From Pectinophora gossypiella (taxonomy: Eukaryota > Arthropoda > Insecta > Lepidoptera > Gelechiidae), in the NCBI RefSeq assembly GCF_024362695.1, contig NC_065429.1, forward strand, positions 4,062,501-4,126,500: 64,000 bases of DNA. Direction: 5' to 3'. Both the position numbers and the translations under genes were made by a program. Shown piece after piece: positions 19,707 through 29,162 of the stretch. Each line of letters starts with the position of its first letter. Position 1 is the first letter of the stretch. The notes below the pieces were generated by a model. It was not told the origin of the DNA and ran no database searches. It saw only the letters and a list, made by a program, of their open reading frames with translations.

Positions 19707-19812
19707 GCTAATCTCAGCTGTGAGACTGCCCTCGAGATCATGTCAATGTGAGGGACTTGAACATGATTTTGTGGGCAGTCTCAGCTGAGATTGATTTATT
19801 AATAGCACCCTA
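19707..19812. mobile_element. MITE-17, second copy
   Basis: Left arm AATCTCAGCTGTGAGACTGC, right arm GCAGTCTCAGCTGAGATTGA then TTTATTAATAGCACCC. A shorter relative of the copy at 2054-2189; the left terminal bases are lost. Confidence 0.8.
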
Positions 19813-19909
19813 AGTATACCGATTTTCACCTGCGTTCGAGGAAGGCCTAAAGGGCGCCTCCACTGAGGACTGTGTCGAAGGAGGTTGGAGCTGGTAGGGT
19901 CTGTTCTTG

Positions 19910-20112
19910 GAACACGTTCAGTTGCTTGTCTTTCCGTGCATGTCGTAAAATCCGACAGAGATTGTGTCCTTTTCTAACACGATGGACAATCGTTACGGAG
20001 AGATCCCTTGTGACCTTAATAAGGATTATCTTATTTTAGGACTCCGTATCAGTGGTTGTATTGTAGCTCTGCTAATTGCATCAGACATTGCGGGCGTGAA
20101 TTTATGTGTATG
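19910..20112 (+). repeat. Rep6 copy
   Basis: TCCGACAGAGATTGTGTCCT, CGGAGAGATCCCTTGTGACC, GGGCGTGAATTTATGTGTAT; the family order is kept with indels. Confidence 0.8.
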
Positions 20113-20302
20113 TATATATGAGGCAGGACACATAGCGAGGAGAACCGATGGCCGATGGGGCGGAAAGGTTCTAGAATGACAAGGTGGACCGACGATCTGG
20201 TGAAGGTCGCGGGAAGCCGCTGGATGCGGGCAGCGCAGGACCGATCGTCGTCGAGATCCTTGGGGGAGGCCATCAGGCCTACGGCTGATGATGATGATGT
20301 AT
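20113..20302 (+). pseudogene. RTE-type LINE RT C-terminal fragment with GAT tail
   Basis: One frame reads through TRWTDDLVKVAGSRWMRAAQD and SLGEA, the usual C-terminal end of a second RTE-type reverse transcriptase, followed by GGCTGATGATGATGATG. The same GGCTGATGATGATG end closes SINE-5S copies, which makes this LINE type a candidate source of the machinery that moves them. The catalytic parts are absent. Confidence 0.7.
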
Positions 20303-21044
20303 GAGGGTGTGTGTGACCTATTTATTTCTAAAATATTTAATTTAGTTATGTACACAATTATTGTCATCTCTACCTACTTACCAACCTACCCACAAGAAAT
20401 AAGCTACGAAGAAAGATACATAGGTCACTATATTATTTTGCCTAAATACATAAAACATAACGAACTTCACATTATTTAAACCTGTCAGAACTCAAAAAGA
20501 GAACAAAGGGCAATAGGATACGTTTTCAAATATGGAATTCCGTCGAATCGTGACCGGCCGCAGGCGAACTCGATTCTGATTGGTCGATTCTGACACATGA
20601 TATTTGTACGATGCGCAAGCGACGGTGAATGGAATAAAAGGAAAACGTGGCCCTGAGATGCAAAGGTCATTGTGTTATGTGATGGGGTTTTGGGTCGAGA
20701 AATAAGGGAGTGTGCCTTGCCTCATTATGATAACTTGTGGCTCTGTCTACCCCGGAAGGGATATGGGCGTGAGTTTATACAGGTAAATAAAGGAAGGCGA
20801 ATTTTTTTTTTTGCATTTATAACAGACAATAAATAGTATCGATAAAATGTTACTTTTAGATGAAAACTATCGAATTTAACTGGCTTATTCCGATGGGGTT
20901 CATAGACATTTCGTAGGTAATAGGAAACTTAATGTTTTGTCCAATAATGTTAAAGAAGTTTGCGTAGCAATTTATTTTTAATAACTATACTTACCTGCTT
21001 AGATTATTTATCAATTTTAAATATCCATGTACTTAAGTAGTCTT
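20303..21044. other. No feature recognised
   Basis: AT-rich, with a short Rep6-like tail word (GGGCGTGAGTTTATAC) near 20765. Confidence 0.4.
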
Positions 21045-21392
21045 CTGATAACGTGTGGCTGTCTCTGCTCGCCTCATTAGGGACTACGGGCGTGAGTTTT
21101 AATGTATGTAATACTTTAGAAGACTTTTCAAAGTCGGTAGTTTCGTTACTTTACAAGAAAAGCCCACCATTTTCTTGCCGCCATTATAATCCGCCATTTT
21201 GGAATGAAAATTCCAACATGGCCGCCTGTCATGTCGTTTTAATTAATTATTTAAACCCTACATTAAAGGCACCTTGCTGTGTTATTCCAATTATAATAGT
21301 AACAAGTAGTAATTTAGATTTCCTAAGTAGAAGTAACTAGCTTATTATGAAACGGATAATTTTAGTTTTCTTTCATACGACTGTGGTCATAG
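21045..21392 (+). repeat. Rep6 tail and a hairpin-bearing stretch
   Basis: The part 21045-21108 matches the Rep6 3' end. The part 21191-21226 is an inverted repeat, CCGCCATTTTGGAAT against ATTCCAACATGGCCG. The 95-residue ORF over this stretch has no recognised domain. Confidence 0.55.
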
Positions 21393-21560
21393 GGTGTGGT
21401 TAGCTTGGTAGGTAGGTATTTATTAGTATTATACCGGGTTTTATTAAAATTATCTGTGATAGCCCTGTTTAGAGAGCACGTGAGTTACCTACCTATTTAC
21501 ATTGTAGTGTCGCGGTTTCGAATCCCGGCGTGTGTCTAAACCACTCAATTTCAAAGGAAT
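21393..21560 (+). repeat. Direct duplication, left copy
   Basis: GGTGTGGTTAGCTTGGTAGG to CTAAACCACTCAATTT, about 155 bp, repeated at 21898-22045 with scattered differences. It includes a B-box-like GGTTTCGAATCCCGGCG. Confidence 0.9.
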
Positions 21561-21897
21561 TCCTGTTTCTCTAGCCATAGAAGCAGCCCTCTAGCCATAG
21601 AGGCAGCCAATCAGCTCGCGACACCAAACACTTCAGGACCCCGATACCAACCCCGCCGGCGTGGTCGACGATTTCCCTCAATCAGCGCTTATTAATGACC
21701 CCCTAGGATCGATTAATTCTTTCAAATATTTTCCCTCCCAAACGACGCCCTGAGCCGAGGTTCGCGCCCAACTGGGCACCCTCAGGCCTGTTTTTTTAAA
21801 CGTTGTACCGGGTGAGAGCCTTCAGCGCTCCCCATTTGTCCGGCCAAGTAGTTAATGCCATCTGCGGCAAATATACAAAAAGTCACGTCAAAAAAAA
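21561..21897 (+). mobile_element. Rep1 copy lying between the two duplicate segments
   Basis: Near full length: CTCTAGCCATAGAGGCAGCC (the first words partly duplicated), CGCGACACCAAACACTTC, body, and CAAAAAGTCACGTC plus A-run. The A-run abuts the right duplicate directly. Confidence 0.9.
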
Positions 21898-22045
21898 AGT
21901 GTGGTTAGCTTGGTAGGTAGGTATTTATTAGTATTATACAGGGTTTTATTAAAATTATGTGATAGCCTTAGAAAGCACGTGACATACCTATTTACATTGT
22001 AGCGTCATGGATTTGAATCCCGGCGTGGGATCTAAACCACTCAAT
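21898..22045 (+). repeat. Direct duplication, right copy
   Basis: Starts GTGTGGTTAGCTTGGTAGG immediately after the Rep1 A-run and matches 21393-21545 with about 10 differences. Confidence 0.9.
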
Positions 22046-22095
22046 GCGACTTTGAGTTTGAACGCCGTGGAAATGGTAGAATACCTTTGTTTTTT

Positions 22096-22429
22096 TTTGA
22101 CTTATTGTAGATTTGCCGCAGATGGCATTAACTACTTGGCCGGACAAATGGGGAGCGCTGAAGGCTCTCACCAGGTACAAAGTTTAAGACAACAAGCCTG
22201 AGGGTAGCCAGTTAGTTGGGCGCGAACCTCAGCTCAGGGCGTCGTCTGAAAGGAAAAACTATTTGAAAGAATTAATCGACCCTAGTGGGTCGATAGCGAT
22301 AAGCGCTGATTGAGGGAAATCGTCGACCACGCCAGCGGGGTCGGTATCGGGGTCCTGCAGTGTTTGGTGTCGCGAGCTGATTGGCCGCCTCTATGGCTAG
22401 AGTAATCGGGTCGTCGGGATCGTATATTA
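22096..22429 (-). repeat. Rep1 copy split by Gypsy1, left part
   Basis: Minus-strand Rep1 from the A-run (T-run here) through GACTTATTGTAGATTTGCCG to GGGTCGTCGGGATCGTATATTA, where Gypsy1 starts. The short continuation is at 28152-28200. Confidence 0.9.
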
Positions 22430-22619
22430 TGTTAATCGCTGCTTTCGGAGGGAAGGCGGCAAAGGCGAGAGCGGGCGGGGCCACCGATCATTCACTCACT
22501 CGGCCAGCCGTCATCGTCTCGCATCATTCTATCGGATCAGCTGTGCGCGTCGGAATAGATTACCTTAATAAATAAATAAATAATTGATTTGTGGTTGTAA
22601 ACTGAGTTTTACTAAAAAA
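22430..22619 (+). repeat. Gypsy1 5' LTR
   Basis: TGTTAATCGCTGCTTTCGGA to about GTTTTACTAAAAAA, 190 bp, with an AATAAATAAATAAATAA stretch that may serve as polyadenylation signal. It lacks a 12-bp GC-rich segment present in the 3' copy. The exact right end is uncertain by a few A residues. Confidence 0.85.
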
Positions 22620-22646
22620 TTCAGAAGTGCGATAAAAGAACCTACG

Positions 22647-24308
22647 ATGAAGAGAACAATTCCAAATAAAGACAGTGAGTACACACGTGTTAGAAAGAAG
22701 TCTAGACTTTCTTCATCATCGACGAGTGCTGGTTGTTTAGAAGTGCAGCATTTACCCGGTATTCGTCCAATTAATGATGAAAGTGACGACTCCGACGAGA
22801 ATACACCGCCGAACGTTCTGCTAGAACGTTTACTTACTCAAAAGTTAGAGAAAATGGTGGAGAAATATTGTGCCGATTCAAGGCCGTTGCGAAATGTATC
22901 AGGTGAGAAGATTATCCGTGCATTTGATCCCGACAATCGTGATTGTAATATAAAAAACTGGTTGGCGAAAATTGATCAATTAGGAATGGTGCATAAGTGG
23001 GACGATTACTCCAAAATAGTAATAATGCAAACACGACTTGCGGGTCAAGCAGAGTTATGGTTCAGCCGTTTGGAAGAATACGACTATACATGGGATCAAT
23101 GGAAATCTTTATTGATTAAAGCTTTTCCGCGCAGTTTCGAATACGCTGATATGCTTGAAGAGTTGGTAGCTCGAAAAAAGCTGCCCACAGAGAGTGTTAC
23201 ACACTACTACCATGACAAACTAGCTATGTGCCGTCGCTGCCGTTTAGATGATGCTGCTTCACTTTCTTGCTTAATTAAAGGCTTACCCTCAGATTTACAA
23301 AATAATGCGAAGGCGTACAAATGCGATACGCCTGAAGAATTTTATTCTGGCTATTTATCTGCTTTTGAAAACTATCGCATCAAACCTGAAGTGAAAAGAA
23401 CTGAAACATTCACTGGCAATTACTCACGACCGATACAAAAATCTGAAATAGAAAAAAGACGACTTCAAGATTTAGCTACGCCATCTTCCTCGAGAGCAAC
23501 ACCTGGTGCGACTTCGCGTCGTCTCAACTGTTTCCGATGTAACGCTTCAGATCACATAGTTAAAGATTGTCCTGTTCCTGACCGCCGCATTTGTAAATTT
23601 TGCAATCAAATTGGACATAATATTACTAAATGCTCTAAGCTAGAAGATTTCATGAAGACTGGAAGAAAAGATACTGTACCTATCAACATAGTTCAAAATT
23701 TAAATGGAATTTACTGCAAAGACGTATGTATTGGAGAACAAAAATTTAAAGGATACTTAGATACTGGTGCACAGTTAAATGTTATAACTCACAATTTAGT
23801 ACAACTGCTGCATTTACCTGTAACAGAAACAACTGCAGTACTCAAAGGTTTTACCGGTGATACTATACCAGCTTTGGGACAAACCAAACTGTGTCTAGAA
23901 GTTGATGATCTAAAGTTTGATACGACTGCAGTTATAACCCATTTAAAGCTTCCTTCGGATGTGGATATTCTTGTAGGACAACTTGTAATCAATGCCGAAG
24001 GAGTTTCACTGATAACAACTCAAAATTCAGCAAAACTCAGAAGAGGAAACGATCTGATGATGATTATCAATGATGATGAAACAGATACCAAGTTTAAAGT
24101 GACTACTTGCGAAGATATACTCATACCACCAAAAGAGTCCAGATTTGTGGAAGTAGCTGTAGTGGGAAATATTAAGGATCGTGATGTTTGCACCACTCCC
24201 AGGATTTATGACATGGACAATAAGTTTTTCGCTGTACCTGCGACGCTACTCACTGGAGAAAAGGGATATTTGAAAATATACAACATGGGTGATGGACAAC
24301 TCAACTGA
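22647..24308 (+). CDS. gag: Gypsy1 Gag-protease, ends at in-frame TGA
   Basis: From the first ATG of the frame (the open frame itself extends 21 codons upstream into the LTR) the product is 553 residues. The capsid-like region is followed by a basic stretch and two CCHC zinc knuckles at about residues 295-308 (CFRCNASDHIVKDC) and 316-329 (CKFCNQIGHNITKC). An aspartic protease with active site LDTGA lies at about residue 372, followed by a DILVGQ segment typical of retropepsins. The same frame stays open for 31 more codons after the TGA at 24306-24308, as far as a good splice donor at 24402. The TGA may therefore be a leaky stop or a nonsense mutation in one Gag-PR-Pol frame. Gag assembles the particle; the protease matures it. 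Confidence 0.88.
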   Translation: MKRTIPNKDSEYTRVRKKSRLSSSSTSAGCLEVQHLPGIRPINDESDDSDENTPPNVLLERLLTQKLEKMVEKYCADSRPLRNVSGEKIIRAFDPDNRDCNIKNWLAKIDQLGMVHKWDDYSKIVIMQTRLAGQAELWFSRLEEYDYTWDQWKSLLIKAFPRSFEYADMLEELVARKKLPTESVTHYYHDKLAMCRRCRLDDAASLSCLIKGLPSDLQNNAKAYKCDTPEEFYSGYLSAFENYRIKPEVKRTETFTGNYSRPIQKSEIEKRRLQDLATPSSSRATPGATSRRLNCFRCNASDHIVKDCPVPDRRICKFCNQIGHNITKCSKLEDFMKTGRKDTVPINIVQNLNGIYCKDVCIGEQKFKGYLDTGAQLNVITHNLVQLLHLPVTETTAVLKGFTGDTIPALGQTKLCLEVDDLKFDTTAVITHLKLPSDVDILVGQLVINAEGVSLITTQNSAKLRRGNDLMMIINDDETDTKFKVTTCEDILIPPKESRFVEVAVVGNIKDRDVCTTPRIYDMDNKFFAVPATLLTGEKGYLKIYNMGDGQLN

Positions 24309-24401
24309 AATCAAGGCGACTTGATTACTCGCGCCATTCTGTGCGATGCAGTTCATAAGGCTTCTGATAACACCGACGAGCTTCTGGCCAGTAATAGTAA
24401 G

Positions 24402-24935
24402 GTGCGTAAGTTTGTACATATTAATTAATCTGTCTGTGGACCTCGGTCCGTTCTGATAATCATCTGTCTGTGGACTCCGGTCCGTTCTTATATTTATCTG
24501 TCTGTGGACTCCGATCCATTCAGATATTTACCTGTCTGTGGACTCCGATCTGTTCTGATACTTACCTGTCTGTAGACTCCGGTCTGTTCTGATACTTACC
24601 TGTCTGTGGACTCCATTCCGCATGATGTCTGACTTTCTTGTATACACTGGCTTGTCCTTATGTATGTATTTAAGGAAAAATATCTGCTTGTTTGAATTCT
24701 GCCGGTTCTGGTATTATTATTGATTAATTGAATGAGTCATTTAATTGTTCTATAGTTTGTAATACTTATATTTGCTATACTGATACTATTATTTGGTATT
24801 GTTTGCGTATGATTATTTTTAGGGATACCTTTCTACCTAATTGGCTGAACCTTGTGGATTGAAAAGAGTTTATTTGCGTTTCTTTTTATTTTGAGGCAAT
24901 ATTGACTGGCATATGGTGTTTCTTTTCTTTCACAG
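24402..24935 (+). other. Apparent spliceosomal intron between protease and RT of Gypsy1
   Basis: The left boundary AAG|GTGCGT fits a donor. The right boundary follows a long pyrimidine tract ending CTTTCACAG. Excision (534 bp) joins phase 0 to phase 0, placing the open frame after the protease directly in frame with the RT ORF, whose first upstream in-frame codons start exactly at 24936. Unspliced RNA meets TAA at 24426. A regulated splice could thus set the Gag-PR to Pol ratio. An alternative is a foreign insertion that happens to have GT-AG ends. Confidence 0.6.
24430..24630 (+). repeat. 34-bp tandem repeat inside the Gypsy1 intron
   Basis: Six units beginning CTGTCTGTGGACTC at 24430, 24464, 24498, 24532, 24566 and 24600, an exact 34-bp period. 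Each contains GGAC(C/T)TC(G)GTCC-type dyad symmetry. Units differ by a few substitutions. Confidence 0.93.
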
Positions 24936-27761
24936 CGGTCAGATGTCACATATTTGAGGTGCGAAATGCAGGAAGACAGTAACAATTGCGTGAACTGTAT
25001 TACCGCAACGCGTAATCTAGACTATTTACGCTCTTGTAGAGTAGCAGACATGTATCTATCTGAGATCAACGTAGGCTCCCTTTCGGAAGATGAACAGTGC
25101 CGTCTGTTCGAACTTTTGCTCAAGTATAAAGATTGTTTTGCAGAAAATACAAAAGATTTAGGTGTGACAAATCTATCAGAAATGAAGATTGACTTGACAA
25201 CGACGACACCTGTTTTTCATAAACCATATCGATTAGCAGCAAAAGAGTTAGCTATAGTCAGAGAGAAAGTACAGGATTTACTGGATGTCGGTATAGTGAA
25301 AGAATCGCAATTGAATTATGCCTCACCAGTAATCTTAGTTAAGAAAAAAAATGGCGATAGTCGACTATGCGTCGACTATCGAGCTCTTAACGCGATTACA
25401 ATAAAAGATAGATTTCCATTGCCTCATATCGACGACCAACTGAACAAATTAGCAGGAAAATGTCTCTACACAAGTTTAGATTTAGCACAAGGATACCATC
25501 AAATTCCGTTATCAACAGAATCCACAAAATTGACGTCGTTTATCACTCCAGATGGGCAATGGGAATATACACGAGTTCCTTTCGGCCTGGCTAATGCTCC
25601 AGCTGTTTTTCAACGGACAATTTATAAACTACTTGGGGCCTTACGTTATGAGGAGGTACTGACGTTTATGGATGACTTACTATTACCATCTACCAACGTT
25701 GAAAACGGTTTGATCATCCTGGAAAAGGTGCTGCAACTATTCCAGAAGTCTGGTCTTAAATTAAATTTGAGTAAATGTGCATTTTTAAAGTCCGAAATTG
25801 ACTATTTGGGTCACGTGGTGACATCTGAGGGGGTTCGGCCAGGTGACCGGAAGCTAGATGCTGTTAACAATTTCCCTGTTCCTACCAACGTGCACCAAAT
25901 TCGTCAATTCATAGGCTTATGCTCCTATTTCCGGAAATTTGTTCGAAATTTTGCGCTTATAGCGAGGCCCCTTACAGAGTTGACCAAGAAAAATGCTAAA
26001 TGGGATTGGGGCGATGAACAACAGGATGCTTTCTCCAAACTGAAATCCATACTTGTAAGTAAACCTGTTTTAGCTCTATACAACCGGGACTATGAAACAG
26101 AGATACATACGGATGCCTGTAAGTCCGGAATTGCAGGCATTCTTTTACAAAAACAACCAAACGGTGATTTGAAGCCAGTCATATACTTTAGCAGAGTGAC
26201 CACTAAAGAGGAGATGGTTTATCACAGCTACGAACTGGAGACGCTGGCTGTGGTTGAGTCACTTAAGGGCTTCAAAATATATGTGACTGGTGTTCATGTC
26301 AAGGTTGTTACTGACTGTTCAGCAGTTAGAAGCACTTTTACGAAAAAAGATTTGGTGCCTAGAATTGCCCGCTGGTGGCTCCAAATCCAGGATTATGATA
26401 TAGAAGTAGTATACAGGCCTGGCACCAATATGAAACACGTCGACGCTCTGAGTCGAAATCCAGTCCGTGAAATATTAAACATAGATAATGTTGACGATTG
26501 GTTTTTGGCTGCTCAAATGCAAGACGAAAAACTACTTCTTGTGTACAATGAATTAAAAAGTGGTAAACCAAGCAATGATGTGAATAACAACTACTGTATC
26601 CGGAATGAAAGAATTTATCGTATTACTCTGAATGGCGAACGTCTGGCTGTACCCAAATCAGCTCGTTGGCGGATTATGAAAATGTTTCATGATGATGTTG
26701 GGCATATAGGATTAAAGCGGTGTGATAAAGCTATAAAGGATGAATATTGGTTTCCTCGGATGACGAGATTTATTAAAAAATATGTCACTGCATGTTTAGA
26801 CTGTTTGTATAAAAAGGGACATTATGGAAAGGCATCTGGTAAGATATACCCCATAACCAAGCCTGACAGGCCAGTGCACATTGACCACATGGGGCCCTTT
26901 CCCAAATCTACAAGAGGTAATCAATATGTGCTTGCTATAATAGATTCGTTCACAAAGTTTGTTGTGGTTAAATTGACAAAATCACTGCGATCAACAGAAA
27001 CTGTAGCGGCGTTGAGAGAGGCTTTTGCTGTGTTGGGATATCCGGAAAGAATAATTTCAGATAGGGGTACATCCTTTACAAGCAGGTATTTCAAGGAATT
27101 CTGCGTTAGCCACAAGATTCATCATACCCTGAATGCAATTGCAATGCCACGAGCCAATGGCCAAGTAGAGCGCCTAAACCGGACGCTACTGGATGCAATA
27201 CGGACTAGTACTCAAGAGTCGAGCACTTGGGATAAAAATGTACCTGAAATAGTAATGGGTATTAATCAAACAGTTAATGATACCACCAAATTTAGCCCAT
27301 ACGAACTTATGTTTGCTCGAAAGAAAACACTAGTGCCTGGATTGTCAAGTGCTAACGACACTGACATTGATTGTAATGAAAAACGTACAAGGGCAAGTAG
27401 GAATATTAGGAAAAAACAAGAATATATGGAAAGAAAGTGCAACCAAGGTCGAAAAGAAGCGAAAAGATATAAGAAAGACGAGTTGGTGTTATGGAACAAT
27501 GCGTTTACTAATTCAGATACCGGTATTAATCGCAAAATAGATAAGATATATGCAGGCCCTTACAAGGTCACTCAGGTGCTTCCGAATGATCGCTATAAGA
27601 TTCGAAGTGTAAAGGGTATGAAAGGGTATCGCAATTTTGTTGCTATTGTTGCGGCTGAAGCACTGCGGCCTTACAAGAGCTCTGTCAATTATAATACTGA
27701 CTCTGATAGTGATGGTGATATCGTGGACACGCAAGACCTTATAGATCTGTTAGAGAGTTAA
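24936..27761 (+). CDS. pol: Gypsy1 Pol: RT-RNase H-integrase
   Basis: The frame is open from the acceptor at 24936 (first internal ATG 24966) to TAA at 27759-27761. The reverse transcriptase has SRLCVDYRALN, the FGLANAPAVFQ block and catalytic FMDDLL near 25665. RNase H follows with HTDACKSGIAG, YELETLAVV and VTDCSAV. The integrase zinc site (H..H and CLDC) precedes the DDE core with IDHMGP, SDRGTSF and PRANGQVERLNR. The C-terminus is basic then acidic (SDSDGD). Length and order are normal for Metaviridae, and no frameshift or stop is present in this part. There is no chromodomain and no env. Confidence 0.92.
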   Translation, partial: RSDVTYLRCEMQEDSNNCVNCITATRNLDYLRSCRVADMYLSEINVGSLSEDEQCRLFELLLKYKDCFAENTKDLGVTNLSEMKIDLTTTTPVFHKPYRLAAKELAIVREKVQDLLDVGIVKESQLNYASPVILVKKKNGDSRLCVDYRALNAITIKDRFPLPHIDDQLNKLAGKCLYTSLDLAQGYHQIPLSTESTKLTSFITPDGQWEYTRVPFGLANAPAVFQRTIYKLLGALRYEEVLTFMDDLLLPSTNVENGLIILEKVLQLFQKSGLKLNLSKCAFLKSEIDYLGHVVTSEGVRPGDRKLDAVNNFPVPTNVHQIRQFIGLCSYFRKFVRNFALIARPLTELTKKNAKWDWGDEQQDAFSKLKSILVSKPVLALYNRDYETEIHTDACKSGIAGILLQKQPNGDLKPVIYFSRVTTKEEMVYHSYELETLAVVESLKGFKIYVTGVHVKVVTDCSAVRSTFTKKDLVPRIARWWLQIQDYDIEVVYRPGTNMKHVDALSRNPVREILNIDNVDDWFLAAQMQDEKLLLVYNELKSGKPSNDVNNNYCIRNERIYRITLNGERLAVPKSARWRIMKMFHDDVGHIGLKRCDKAIKDEYWFPRMTRFIKKYVTACLDCLYKKGHYGKASGKIYPITKPDRPVHIDHMGPFPKSTRGNQYVLAIIDSFTKFVVVKLTKSLRSTETVAALREAFAVLGYPERIISDRGTSFTSRYFKEFCVSHKIHHTLNAIAMPRANGQVERLNRTLLDAIRTSTQESSTWDKNVPEIVMGINQTVNDTTKFSPYELMFARKKTLVPGLSSANDTDIDCNEKRTRASRNIRKKQEYMERKCNQGRKEAKRYKKDELVLWNNAFTNSDTGINRKIDKIYAGPYKVTQVLPNDRYKIRSVKGMKGYRNFVAIVAAEALRPYKSSVNYNTDSDSDGDIVDTQDLIDLLES

Positions 27762-27948
27762 GCTAATTATAGATTTGTTAGAGAGAGAGTTGAGTTGATT
27801 ATAGACCTGTTAGAGAGAGAGTTGTGTTGGTGAGATTCAATATCCGTGAGGTTGAGCCAATTAATGTGATCGATGTACATGAAACTATCTGCTTATGACT
27901 AATGTTTGTTTTGTGAATACCGGTGGTATTCACTTGTAGGATGGCCGA

Positions 27949-28151
27949 TGTTAATCGCTGCTTTCGGAGGGAAGGCGGCAAAGGCGAGAGCGGGCGGAGG
28001 TGCGGAGCGCGGGGCCACCGATCATTCACTCACTCGGCCAGCCGTCATCGTCTCGCACATTCTATCGGATCAGCTGTGCGCGTCGGAATAGATTACCTTA
28101 ATAAATAAATAAATAATTGATTTGTGGTTGTAAACTGAGTTTTACTTAAAA
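27949..28151 (+). repeat. Gypsy1 3' LTR
   Basis: Starts TGTTAATCGCTGCTTTCGG like the 5' copy and includes the extra AGGTGCGGAGCG-type segment, making it about 203 bp. Followed by ATTA and the resumed Rep1 target. Confidence 0.88.
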
Positions 28152-28200
28152 ATTACGTCCTTCGGACGCCGATACTTTTCAGTACCGTCCCTAAGCGGGA
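28152..28200 (-). repeat. Rep1 copy split by Gypsy1, right part
   Basis: ATTACGTCCTTCGGACGCCG continues the word TATTACGTCGTTCGGAGG seen at 13071-13088. How far Rep1 extends beyond is not clear. Confidence 0.7.
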
Positions 28201-28329
28201 TGTATTCGGAACCCAACTACCAGGGGATTTGATTTCTAGAAAGTACCTATAATAGGTATGTAATTGTGTAGGCCGAAATGTCACGTGTGCACTATTCCGC
28301 TGTATTCTATGTATAATATTAAATATCTC

Positions 28330-28440
28330 CTATACTCAAAGGTTGCCTGGAAGTGATTGCTACTTGGCAGCCTATTGTACTCTTTCTATTTCTCTTTTGT
28401 TTTGTATTTCCTGTGTGTGCAATAAAGCATTTGTTATGTT
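28330..28440 (+). repeat. Rep12 3' end
   Basis: GGTTGCCTGGAAGTGATTGC, CAGCCTATTGTACTCTTT, CAATAAAGCATTTG. Matches minus-strand pieces at 36150-36262 and 45290-45382. Confidence 0.75.
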
Positions 28441-28974
28441 ATGTGAGTGATTTCGCTTTATACGTCAATCTCATACATTTTCATTTTAATTGTTAGCATT
28501 TATGAAAGCTAAAAAAGTTTTTGACTTGGCCCTTTCTTTACGGTTATAATAGAAAAAATAAAAATGGTTTTAGCAGTTCATCATCATTGAAATTGCAAAT
28601 AAAAACAACAAATTCAGTCCAAATATTATATTTGTAAAAATATAGACAATTCTTATAACTATTTCACAATGAATATAAAATATTTGTATCATAATAATAT
28701 AATATACTTACATCTATAATATTTTATATTTAAACACCAATTTATTATTATAAAATTGTGACTAAATCTCAGTCGAAATATTCATTAAAACTGCATTAGG
28801 TAATAATTACCATTGTGCGTACAATATTAATTTAAAAAAGAAGAAAACTTCGATAATATTTAATATACAACCCAAATATGAACATAAGACATTGATAATA
28901 CTGTAAATATATTAATCATTGTAAACGTGTTTTTCGTGAGGGCAGCAGTACAATTATTACTGTCAGTACTATTC
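28441..28974. other. AT-rich stretch, nothing recognised
   Basis: Very AT-rich with short inverted words. No features were recognised. Confidence 0.4.
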
Positions 28975-29162
28975 AGAGGCGGAGGACAAGAGTCCTAGTA
29001 TCGCTTTGTAATAGACTACTCTGGGCGCCATCCCAATCGCGTCAGACAGAGTACTGCGGGGCGGAAGGCAAGAGGGAAACCACTGCCCTATTTTTCCCTA
29101 AAAAAGTAGCATGGAAAATGCTGCACCGACAAGAGCGTGGCTCTTAAATTGATGATGATGAA
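28975..29162 (+). mobile_element. Rep10 copy
   Basis: GAGGCGGAGGACAAGAGTCC, GACTACTCTGGGCGCCATCC, CAGTACTGCGGGGCGGAAGG-type block, then GACAAGAGCGTGGCTCTTAA and a TTGATGATGATG tail. Confidence 0.88.

Larger units (their letters stand above)
22430..28151 (+). mobile_element. Gypsy1: Ty3/Gypsy LTR retrotransposon
   Basis: A 5.7-kb element with direct LTRs, Gag with two zinc knuckles, aspartic protease, RT, RNase H and DDE integrase in the Ty3/Gypsy order. ATTA flanks it at 22426-22429 and 28152-28155, and the uninterrupted target is visible at 13060-13095. The LTRs differ by indels of 12 and 2 bp, so it is not brand new. The body is nearly intact: one in-frame TGA after the protease and an apparent intron before the RT. 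No primer binding site beginning TGG is visible after the 5' LTR, and no clear polypurine tract precedes the 3' LTR. Confidence 0.93.

Noticed and set aside
24430..24630. CRISPR-like regular repeats
   Set aside because: Units are directly adjacent without variable spacers, inside a retrotransposon of an insect genome.
24300..24960. Frameshift linking Gypsy1 protease to RT
   Set aside because: Both parts are in the same frame and separated by 534 bp with stops, so no simple frameshift can join them.
24954..24965. TTG as start of the Gypsy1 pol ORF and TTG for gag (22584) and Gypsy2 pol (57282)
   Set aside because: Non-ATG starts are artefacts of ORF calling; splicing, an internal ATG and frameshifting explain these frames better.
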